DNA from: an uncultured Oscillospiraceae bacterium
GTDB taxonomy: Bacteria; Bacillota; Clostridia; Oscillospirales; Oscillospiraceae
Reading direction: 5' to 3'
DNA: 64,000 bases
Assembly (NCBI GenBank): GCA_947629245.1
Contig: CANRDC010000001.1
Location: 29,667-93,666, forward strand
Each line of letters begins with the position of its first letter. Positions within the stretch are counted from its first letter, which is position 1. The notes beneath the pieces are model-generated. The model ran no database searches. It saw only the letters and a list, made by a program, of their open reading frames with translations, and was not told the DNA's origin. Shown here piece by piece: positions 16,235-22,749 of the stretch. The translations under genes were made by a program, and so were the position numbers.

Positions 16235-16744
16235 ATGAAAAAGAGATTAACAGCTGTCTTGGCACTGTGCCTTGTTCTCCTCCTTGTTGACTGCTCGAAG
16301 GAGAAAGGCACCAACTTCAACCCTGATGAAAAGACCACTACGATTAACACAGTGAACCGTGTCGGCGAAACTATCAGTGAGCTCTACGTGTCTGCTGGCG
16401 TCCCCTATATGCCGTCTGACTCTGATGATGGCTACCGCACCCTTGACTCATTCCTTAGCGTTGTCGAGGAGAAAGGAATGGGCATCACGTTCGATAGGGA
16501 GCATATCAGCGCCATGGGTACAGGCTGGTTGATAAACACCGTCACTCCGCTTGACGGCTGGGGTCGTTCTCTCACCTTCTATATATGCACCTCGAATGAA
16601 GATGACTGGCCCTATAATATAACAGTCGTTTCTAATGGAGAAGACGGTGAACTCCAATGCGAGTTACCTGCTACCACTACCGAAATACCTGACTGCGACG
16701 ACATCATTTACTACACTGAATACAGCGCGAAGTCTTACTCCTGA
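16235..16744 (+). CDS. Lipoprotein with pseudopilin GspG-like C-terminus, 169 aa
   Basis: ATG follows CTCGGAGGTACTCCAGAAACT. A basic, hydrophobic N-terminus ends LLLVDC; Asp just before the Cys is unusual for a lipobox, so lipidation is likely but not certain. The C-terminal region has LDGWGRSLTFY, SNGEDGE and DDIIYY, the same D-x-W-G ... G-x-D-G ... D-D-I order as the preceding gene, so the two are paralogues. The stop is 10 bases before the next start. The nearby prepilin peptidase halves make the pilin-like theme notable, although neither protein has a prepilin cleavage site. Confidence 0.72.
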   Translation: MKKRLTAVLALCLVLLLVDCSKEKGTNFNPDEKTTTINTVNRVGETISELYVSAGVPYMPSDSDDGYRTLDSFLSVVEEKGMGITFDREHISAMGTGWLINTVTPLDGWGRSLTFYICTSNEDDWPYNITVVSNGEDGELQCELPATTTEIPDCDDIIYYTEYSAKSYS

Positions 16745-16754
16745 GGTGGCCGCC

Positions 16755-17540
16755 ATGTTTTTGCAGTGTTATGTATATTACTGGTATGGGCTGATTTTGC
16801 ACATACCTGAACTCCTTGGCCAAACCTATGAAGATAGACTGGTCACTGAGAAAGTGCTGAGTAGATTTGAGAGATGTATATCGCTCTATCTCAGCTCTAT
16901 GCGCGTTGACCCTCATGGGGTCAATCATTCCTTTGAGCAGCTAAGGCGCCTTGCACATCGTGGCGACGATGAAGAGAAGTTCGACAGCGAGTTGGAGGAA
17001 GAGCGCAAGGTTGTCGACTTCATGGCTGACTTACAGCGCCGCGCCTATAACGTTAAAACAATCATCGACTACTCGAAAGAGTATGAAGATAGGACTGACA
17101 ACCCTCTCGCTCTTGAGATGGAAAGTCGTCACTGGAGTGACTATTCCTGGGGAAGAGTCCCTATTATCAGAGCTTATCGATTTACGCCGGAAGGCAACTC
17201 GGTGCTTGGCGAGAGTTACGTGGTTGCCGACCCTATGACTGCTTCTCATGTGAAGCATTATAAGACTCCTCTTGTTGCGGCCTTTACCGATGTGGAGAGG
17301 TCCATCTATACTCATATGATGGACTGGGCTCTGTACCAGACGAAGTCGAAGGAGAGAACGAAGTTTGTACCACCGAAGGCATTGCCCTCAGCGAGGACTG
17401 CCATCGATAAAGTGATGATTGATTCCGCCGATGGCTCCATACCTATCGAGAATGTGTACGAAGAAATCTTGAAGGCATGTCGCGTAAATGCCTCGAAGGT
17501 CCTCTTAGGTGACGCCTACCTCGAGCGTCACTTTGGATAG
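16755..17540 (+). CDS. MFxQT-family paralogue, 261 aa
   Basis: ATG 16755 follows TGAGGTGGCCGCC and gives MFLQCYVYYWYGLILHI, the family start with Cys for Thr; the longer frame opening at 16635 overlaps the lipoprotein and has no ribosome binding site. The middle is highly charged (DDEEKFDSELEEERK). Central AYNVK and late VAAFTDVERSIY patches are present. Function unknown. Confidence 0.86.
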   Translation: MFLQCYVYYWYGLILHIPELLGQTYEDRLVTEKVLSRFERCISLYLSSMRVDPHGVNHSFEQLRRLAHRGDDEEKFDSELEEERKVVDFMADLQRRAYNVKTIIDYSKEYEDRTDNPLALEMESRHWSDYSWGRVPIIRAYRFTPEGNSVLGESYVVADPMTASHVKHYKTPLVAAFTDVERSIYTHMMDWALYQTKSKERTKFVPPKALPSARTAIDKVMIDSADGSIPIENVYEEILKACRVNASKVLLGDAYLERHFG

Positions 17541-17552
17541 GCGGTGAATGGA

Positions 17553-18176
17553 ATGACTGACCCTAAGCTTGAACTTAAGCCTGTCGCTATAGAAGATGCT
17601 GGAGAATGGTGCCACTTGCAGGATAGGGCTTTTTCCGACTGGTTCGATAGGTATCATGTGTTTCCTCATAAGAGTGTTGAAGCCGAGCGCCTTGACCTTG
17701 TGAGCACACTGAAGTCGGATAATGGTGAAGCATTCTTCATCGACTACGACGGAAAGCATGTCGGCGGCGTCACTGTTGTCCATCCGCTGTTTAAAGGCTC
17801 TCCTGCAACCATTGCGCCATTCTTTGTAATCCCGCAGTATCAGAACCGTGGGATTGGCTCTGATGCTATGAAAGCCTTGGTCGCCATGTTTCCTGGAGAA
17901 GCCTGGCGCCTCTCTGCAATATCAGAAGATGCTGGTGCAGAACGCTTCTACACTCGTCTCGGCTTTAAGAAGGTCGAGACTGAGGAGGCCATTGGCCGCG
18001 GCTCACATGTATGCTACTATACACTTGGCGACTTCGATGAAGTTGAGCTTCCTGTATCTGCGAAGCTCTACACTGATACCTCCGATATAGTCACTGATGC
18101 TGACTGTATTGCCATGGGTTCCATCATTCTCGAAGCCATGCCGTCCTACTTTGATATGCCCGACGAGTTAATCTAA
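17553..18176 (+). CDS. GNAT-family N-acetyltransferase
   Basis: ATG 17553 follows AGGCGGTGAATGGA. The protein shows the GNAT fold in order: an N-terminal strand-helix segment, VGGVTVV, a long strand IAPFFVIP and motif A QYQNRGIGSDAMKAL, which forms the acetyl-CoA pyrophosphate loop (Q/R-x-x-G-x-G/A), then AERFYTRLGFKKVE (motif B). It transfers an acetyl group from acetyl-CoA to an unidentified amine. About 207 aa; the last 55 residues extend past the usual domain. Set among family paralogues in one operon. Confidence 0.85.
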   Translation: MTDPKLELKPVAIEDAGEWCHLQDRAFSDWFDRYHVFPHKSVEAERLDLVSTLKSDNGEAFFIDYDGKHVGGVTVVHPLFKGSPATIAPFFVIPQYQNRGIGSDAMKALVAMFPGEAWRLSAISEDAGAERFYTRLGFKKVETEEAIGRGSHVCYYTLGDFDEVELPVSAKLYTDTSDIVTDADCIAMGSIILEAMPSYFDMPDELI

Positions 18177-18197
18177 GAAGAAAGGAAGTGCTGTTGG

Positions 18198-18950
18198 GTG
18201 TTTACGCAGGCACATATTTTCTTCGGTGTGGAAACTTTGTTCAGGTTTTCTGAGGGCGGCTATGACGACCCGGAGGTAAATGAGCTAACTCGACATGCTT
18301 TGCTCCACGGGTGCAATCAGGTTGTTCGCCTGATTGACAGCTGGCAACGGTACTTCTTTCCTATGAAGTATTCAACGATGCGGAGACCGCAGAACGTATC
18401 TGAGATTTACTCTGTCGATGTGGTCAGGGAGGAGGAGCGTGAGCTGCTGAAACTGCGCAGTATCCTAATGAGGGCGATGTCTGACTATGACGAACAGCGA
18501 CTTCATAAGGAGATTAGCGAGTTTCATAAGCACGGTACTAAGAAACCTGCACTCGTGAGAAACCGCTGGTATCGCATTTCAGACGCCATGTGTATCATTC
18601 TCGACGATGATAGGCTGTCTGGAGATATTCGGATAGTTCAGTCATGGTCACCACTCGTGACAGCTCAGCTACCTACGATAGCAAATGCGTGTTACGGGAC
18701 TGATGAATTAAATGTCGCCATGCTTAATACCTCCGCTACACCAGTGAAATTCATGCGAGGTAGTGCGCTGGCGCCATCATTCGGGCGTCTGGACAGCTTG
18801 CTGCTGAAAGCTGAGACGGATACTAACTACTGGTATGAGGTAACTCAGACAATTTATGAGGGCTGGAACCGTGATGCAAATCCGCCTGCGACTGAATTGT
18901 CCGTCCCGGTCACGTCGCTCCCAACCAACTCACTTCTTTCGAGCCGCTGA
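18198..18950 (+). CDS. MFxQT-family paralogue, 250 aa (GTG start)
   Basis: GTG at 18198, with AAAGGAAG nine bases upstream, gives (M)FTQAHIFFGVETLFRF, the family signature; no ATG fits. The late patch is CYGTDELNVAM and the protein keeps the closing segment YEVTQTIYEGWNRDA, clearly like TKTIYDEWASHV in the 1460 gene. Ends in a Ser/Thr/Pro tail. Function unknown. Confidence 0.86.
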   Translation: MFTQAHIFFGVETLFRFSEGGYDDPEVNELTRHALLHGCNQVVRLIDSWQRYFFPMKYSTMRRPQNVSEIYSVDVVREEERELLKLRSILMRAMSDYDEQRLHKEISEFHKHGTKKPALVRNRWYRISDAMCIILDDDRLSGDIRIVQSWSPLVTAQLPTIANACYGTDELNVAMLNTSATPVKFMRGSALAPSFGRLDSLLLKAETDTNYWYEVTQTIYEGWNRDANPPATELSVPVTSLPTNSLLSSR

Positions 18951-19035
18951 GAACCGACTCATTATTCTAAGTTGAAAACTGTGAGGAGGTCCCTACGACT
19001 GCATACCCGCATGTAGTTGTAAGGAGTGACTCTTC

Positions 19036-19083
19036 ATGGTTCTGTCTTTTCCTACAGCAGCCTACCCAATTATCGCCTCTTGA
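19036..19083 (+). CDS. Leader peptide candidate, 15 aa
   Basis: ATG 19036 with AAGGAG nine bases upstream; 15 codons to TGA at 19081. The peptide is hydrophobic with two Pro and no run of one amino acid. Its end overlaps a terminator stem, as in attenuator leaders. Confidence 0.4.
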   Translation: MVLSFPTAAYPIIAS

Positions 19084-19118
19084 CATGACTTCCCCATCAT
19101 GTCAAGAGGCACCCCTTT
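19075..19118 (+). terminator. Rho-independent terminator
   Basis: A perfect 14-bp stem (19075-19088 with 19097-19110, loop CTTCCCCA) followed by ACCCCTTTTTAT. Confidence 0.9.
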
Positions 19119-19172
19119 TTATATTCAATAGATTATCAATTGACACTTTGATGTCAGTGTAGAGAAATATTT

Positions 19173-19198
19173 ATAGGTACCTAAAGAAAGGTACCTAT
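19173..19198. promoter_or_regulatory. Inverted repeat upstream of prepilin peptidase genes
   Basis: ATAGGTACC and GGTACCTAT (19173-19181, 19190-19198) flank an A-rich 8-base loop and are followed by TTCTTTG. It may be a second weak terminator or an operator. Immediately before it is AGAAATATTTA (19163-19173), which recurs before the gene at 42512. Confidence 0.4.
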
Positions 19199-19234
19199 TT
19201 CTTTGCCCAAATAATTTGCAAAGGAGCTAAGTAA

Positions 19235-19777
19235 ATGTTAGACTTCTTCACGACACCTATACTTTCATATATCGTGAGCATATCGCCCTATGAGGCGATT
19301 GGGTGGTCATGTATCTGGTCGACAGGTATTTGCCTTCCCTTCTGGATAATCGCTGGTGTGCAGGATTGGAAACATCACGAGGTAAGCGGCTGGGTATGCC
19401 TGTGCATATTCATAACACTATTTTCTCATGCCTTGTTTATGTCCGGTATCTTTAACGCCATGTTTGTCGCCTTGCTCGCTTACTTCACTTTCCGTGAGAA
19501 AGAGCTGAAGTATTTCGGTCAGGCGGACTTCGCCATCTTCGCACATTGGTGGACAGCATACTTTTGCTACCACGAGGGCTTCATGCAGGTGTTCTGCGTA
19601 TCACTTGTATTCCTTCTTACACTTGGAGTGTATATCCTTATCTATAAAGACGAGAATGGTGAGCGATGGCATCATGGTAAGATGATGCCGATGATACCTC
19701 CCTATGCCGTGACTTGCGTTATATGCGCAGTCGCCAGGTATCCTATCGCCATTAGGTTCTTTTATCAAGGTTGGTGA
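19235..19777 (+). CDS. Prepilin peptidase, catalytic half (A24 family)
   Basis: ATG follows AAAGGAGCTAAGTAA. The 180-residue protein has about six hydrophobic helices. It contains IAGVQDWKHHEVSGW with D44 and FGQADF with D98, corresponding to the two catalytic Asp of aspartic prepilin peptidases (D-x5-[IV]-[PS]-[NG] and G-x-G-D); the second motif has Ala for the second Gly. Such enzymes cut the leader of type IV pilin-like proteins at the cytoplasmic membrane face. The Cys-rich N-terminal domain normally fused before it is encoded by the next gene instead, so the enzyme is split and in reverse order. A full-length enzyme is about 250 residues. Confidence 0.78.
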   Translation: MLDFFTTPILSYIVSISPYEAIGWSCIWSTGICLPFWIIAGVQDWKHHEVSGWVCLCIFITLFSHALFMSGIFNAMFVALLAYFTFREKELKYFGQADFAIFAHWWTAYFCYHEGFMQVFCVSLVFLLTLGVYILIYKDENGERWHHGKMMPMIPPYAVTCVICAVARYPIAIRFFYQGW

Positions 19778-19783
19778 TACATA

Positions 19784-20173
19784 ATGATTGAAATCTTTCA
19801 ACTCATTGTCGCCTTTATGCTTGGCGGCTGTTTCATAAGCTGTGGCAACTGCATAGCTTATAGGAAGTCGCAAGGACTTGATTGGGTAAAAGACAGGAGT
19901 TTCTGTGAAGGCTGTCATAGACGTCTTAGGTTCTGGGAACTCATTCCAGTGTTTTCGTGTCTGTTCCTTCGGGGGAAGTGTCATAAGTGCGGATACTACT
20001 TTGGGTACCGACACGCCTTTCTCGAAGCCAGTGGTGGTTTCTTGTGCATACTGCTCAGCATAGGAGCCGAGACTATTTATGAACACTTCATGCGCTGCTG
20101 TGGCTTCGGGCTAATATATTGCCTCTACTGTTGGTTTACTGGTGGTCTTGAGCATCATAGGAGGAAGCAATAA
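19784..20173 (+). CDS. Prepilin peptidase, Cys-rich N-terminal domain as separate gene
   Basis: Starts six bases after the catalytic half. The 129-residue protein begins with a membrane helix containing GGCFISCGNCIAYR, then FCEGCHRRLRFWELIPVFSCLFLRGKCHKCGYYFGYRHAFLEASGG, here cited as the two C-x-x-C pairs around W-x-x-x-I-P-V-x-S. This is the domain of bacterial prepilin peptidases that carries the zinc-binding cysteines and the N-methyltransferase part. Two C-terminal hydrophobic helices follow. Together the two genes can make a complete but permuted enzyme. The substrate is not evident in the window. Confidence 0.82.
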   Translation: MIEIFQLIVAFMLGGCFISCGNCIAYRKSQGLDWVKDRSFCEGCHRRLRFWELIPVFSCLFLRGKCHKCGYYFGYRHAFLEASGGFLCILLSIGAETIYEHFMRCCGFGLIYCLYCWFTGGLEHHRRKQ

Positions 20174-20947
20174 ATGCTTACACAAACAAAACTTTACTAT
20201 TGCTGCGACATCTTGTCACGCAATGCGATAATCACCAAAGATGGCGCCGTGTACTCTACGTTGCATCCGGGTATCGTGTTGCGTGCTGTTAGAACTATTA
20301 AAGAGTGTTGCTCTAAATGGAATAAGTTCTTTGTTCCGGAGCCTACACTCTTTCCGCAACGCATGAATATGGACACCGAAGCTCGTGCGGCTGTAACTGC
20401 TATTGCACCGATTGGTGCCACGATTGCTCAGCTAAGCAGCATGTGTGACTCCGTCCTCGAAGCCGGAGATAATATAGGTCACGCAAGTCTCGCCACACAG
20501 ATAAATCTGTTGACAGCTTCTGTGCGGTTTGTAATTCAGCCGACGCTAAAGAACCTTGAGTTCGACAGGATTGGCGGTGACGCCGTCATGCTTATCGGTA
20601 ACAAGATGTTCCTGACAAGTTGTCACCCAATGCATATTTCTGAGACATGCATGGACTCGCCAGGCATCTACAATGAAGTCGAGGCTATTGTATTTGACCG
20701 CAATCTCGACTGCCTCGATGCGATGCCTGAGTTTCGTGAGCTTGTTGGGACGGCAGAGGGAAATATAACCCAATATACTGCAGTGCCTGTTACTACGGTT
20801 GTTGACGGGATTGACTTAACTGAGATTGACCCACGTGAAGCCATTGCTCGACTTGAAGCACATTTGCTGGAGGACTGGGCTACACATTACTATAATGACG
20901 CTCAATTTGTTTCAGCCGAACAGCCAAAGGGTGAACAGCCAAAGTAA
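20174..20947 (+). CDS. MFxQT-family paralogue, 257 aa
   Basis: ATG directly follows the TAA of the previous gene, with AGGAGGAAGCAATAA as ribosome binding site. It begins MLTQTKLYYCCDILSRN and has the central LEFDRIGG patch; the late patch is weak (VEAIVFDRN). A late Trp (LLEDWATHYYND) is kept. Ends in a Gln/Pro/Lys tail. It is the last recognisable member of the family; the next gene belongs to another unit. Confidence 0.84.
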   Translation: MLTQTKLYYCCDILSRNAIITKDGAVYSTLHPGIVLRAVRTIKECCSKWNKFFVPEPTLFPQRMNMDTEARAAVTAIAPIGATIAQLSSMCDSVLEAGDNIGHASLATQINLLTASVRFVIQPTLKNLEFDRIGGDAVMLIGNKMFLTSCHPMHISETCMDSPGIYNEVEAIVFDRNLDCLDAMPEFRELVGTAEGNITQYTAVPVTTVVDGIDLTEIDPREAIARLEAHLLEDWATHYYNDAQFVSAEQPKGEQPK

Positions 20948-20995
20948 TCGAGGAAATAACTTCCATCGGACTTGGGCGCCATGCATTGGACTTGC

Positions 20996-21023
20996 TTCAA
21001 GTTCTGCACCATGCTCCTATAAT
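20996..21023 (+). promoter_or_regulatory. Sigma-70-like promoter candidate
   Basis: A perfect TATAAT (21018-21023) lies 16 bases after TTCAAG (20996-21001), a weak -35. A second TATAAT at 21071-21076 has no clear -35. Both lie in the 177-base gap before the 21125 gene, where the information-processing operon must start. Confidence 0.4.
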
Positions 21024-21124
21024 GTTGGATAAGTTCAGTTATTTAGTACCGATTGTATATTCCCGTTGATTATAATGCATAGGCTAAATAACTTGTCTCT
21101 ACAACAGTTTCGAGGAGGGCGAAT

Positions 21125-22228
21125 ATGGACGTAAGATTTTTGAACCTTGACCCTACGAAAGCCAAGTCGACGAAGGTGATGTCCAAGGCAGACTTTGCTC
21201 TGAATGAGGAGGACACAGCTTTCGTTGAGAGTCTTCTCCCGACATGCGTAAACATCGAGTTCTGGCATCCACTCTACCATGCCTGGCGGCCGTTTATGCT
21301 AAGGTTCTTGGACACATGTTCCAACGAGCGTCTCACAAAGCAATACTATAAGCAGCTCGCGATGAAAGAGCATGCTCTTGGCCCTGAGCCGAATGACTTC
21401 TCACGCATATACTCTGATGTCATTCGCATGAAGAGGACGCAGGTCGCCGAGCTATTCGATGGTATCTACTACTCCGAAATACAGACGTTCATGGATAAAG
21501 TCTGCTATGATATACTCTCCGACGAGCGTTCAATTGTACGCGAGATTTATCGAGACTCTGGCGCCTGCATGAACACGATGCAGAAGCTCCTCAAGCATGA
21601 CTCAAATGAGGCTTTAATGCGTGCCCTGATGATGTTCAGACTTAAGCAGAATGAGAATTTCGGCTGGGAAGAGAGTACGCTTCAACTTCTGGTCGACAGG
21701 TCTAATGCCTGGTTCAAGGCCTTCCATGACGAGTTCTACGTTGTGCAGGAGTTCTTGCAGGATAAGTTGGCGCAGTACAGCTGGTATAATGACATCGTAA
21801 TGGAGGTCATTTCTCGCGTGTGGCAACGCGCCGCACACCCTGAAATACGCACACCTTTCATCACGGCAATTGATGTTGCCAAGCTTCCCGCTGGTACTGC
21901 TGACGACCTGACCATCTATGCTAACAGCCTGGCGCCGGTTAAGAACATTGACTGGTCAGGCTCGGCGTCATTTGATGCTATCTTCCACCTGATGTATTCC
22001 AACCGGCCGGACTTTGAGTATGCTCCTGAGTATACGTGCTGGGCATTTATGCTCCCGCGTAGAATGTTGAAGAGCATAATCGACTGGCTGTTCTATTTCT
22101 CCGTTGGCTACCGCGGAACAGTTCTCACGCAGGAGTTGATTAACCGCTTCGAAGCACGTGAGGACGAAACAATTTCGTTAGATAAATATAAATCCAGATT
22201 GGAAGCTCGTGGCTTCCCGATGCCCTGA
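21125..22228 (+). CDS. Unknown protein, 367 aa
   Basis: ATG follows TTCGAGGAGGGCGAAT. Predicted mostly helical and soluble, with many aromatic residues and a late hydrophobic stretch (IIDWLFYFSVGYRG). No motif of a known enzyme is visible; it is not a member of the MFxQT family. It is the first gene of the operon that leads into the RNA polymerase, 21 to 25 bases before a short gene. This position would suit a transcription-related factor, but nothing in the sequence supports a specific role. Confidence 0.75.
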   Translation: MDVRFLNLDPTKAKSTKVMSKADFALNEEDTAFVESLLPTCVNIEFWHPLYHAWRPFMLRFLDTCSNERLTKQYYKQLAMKEHALGPEPNDFSRIYSDVIRMKRTQVAELFDGIYYSEIQTFMDKVCYDILSDERSIVREIYRDSGACMNTMQKLLKHDSNEALMRALMMFRLKQNENFGWEESTLQLLVDRSNAWFKAFHDEFYVVQEFLQDKLAQYSWYNDIVMEVISRVWQRAAHPEIRTPFITAIDVAKLPAGTADDLTIYANSLAPVKNIDWSGSASFDAIFHLMYSNRPDFEYAPEYTCWAFMLPRRMLKSIIDWLFYFSVGYRGTVLTQELINRFEAREDETISLDKYKSRLEARGFPMP

Positions 22229-22252
22229 AGTCGAAAGGTTGTGATTGCTAAA

Positions 22253-22435
22253 ATGTATAATGATACTGGGCAGAGGAGAGTTAAGTGCGTTGACGTCTAC
22301 CACGGGGTAAAGCTCTTCAGCGACCGTCAGGATAAGGTATCTGTGTCTACTCCTGAGGTTACTTATGTGAGCGAACCTGAGCCTCAGCGTACAAGTTACA
22401 GAGTGACTGAAACTAAGAAAATGTCTCTTAAGTGA
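22253..22435 (+). CDS. Small protein, 60 aa, unknown
   Basis: The frame starts with ATG 22253 or an in-frame GTG 22241; AAAGG at 22234-22238 is far from the first and close to the second, so the start is unsettled. The protein is polar, with Val/Thr/Glu-rich stretches, and ends TKKMSLK, a variant of the C-terminal peptide shared with other genes. It sits just before the RNA polymerase genes. Confidence 0.55.
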   Translation: MYNDTGQRRVKCVDVYHGVKLFSDRQDKVSVSTPEVTYVSEPEPQRTSYRVTETKKMSLK

Positions 22436-22446
22436 GGTCGGTTTCT

Positions 22447-22731
22447 ATGGCACCTGAAAACACTGTACTCATTCGAGATATCCCGGAGCACGTTGATGTA
22501 TATGTCATTGGGGACGATGGCTCTATCACGGAAGGAGCCAAGCTTACTCCGAATATCTACATCGACTGGCATGACGCTGGTCAGCTGTACGATAAGGATA
22601 TAGCTCTGTACATCAAGCGCACTTATGGGCATATAGTAGGCGTCATGCGCGACAAGCCTGTCGTCGTGAAGTCAAGGGGTTATAAAACTCGCAAAATGAT
22701 ATTGGGGAGGATAACACCTCCGAAAAACTAA
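22447..22731 (+). CDS. Small protein, 94 aa, unknown
   Basis: ATG 22447 follows GTGAGGTCGGTTTCT; an in-frame GTG at 22432 overlaps the previous stop. The sequence looks beta-rich at first (TVLIRDIPEHVDVYVIGDDGSI) and basic at the end (SRGYKTRKMILGRI). No match recognised. It ends 18 bases before the RNA polymerase gene and could be co-translated with it. Confidence 0.65.
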   Translation: MAPENTVLIRDIPEHVDVYVIGDDGSITEGAKLTPNIYIDWHDAGQLYDKDIALYIKRTYGHIVGVMRDKPVVVKSRGYKTRKMILGRITPPKN

Positions 22732-22749
22732 GGGTTAGGCGGTGCATTT

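Larger units (their letters stand above)
18993..19118 (+). promoter_or_regulatory. Leader with hairpin, 15-codon ORF and overlapping terminator
   Basis: An RNA hairpin (18993-19004 with 19011-19021, two G-U pairs) abuts a ribosome binding site AAGGAG (19021-19026), which is followed after nine bases by a 15-codon reading frame (19036-19083, MVLSFPTAAYPIIAS). Its last three codons and stop lie in the 5' arm of the terminator. A ribosome stalled or stopping there would block terminator formation, so read-through into the prepilin peptidase genes could depend on translation of this leader. An orphan GAGGAGGT at 18983-18990 has no start codon at a proper distance. Confidence 0.4.

Noticed and set aside
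15586..20173. A phage-encoded type IV pilus or secretion system
   Set aside because: Only the peptidase halves and two GspG-like lipoproteins are present; there is no ATPase, platform protein or true prepilin in the window.
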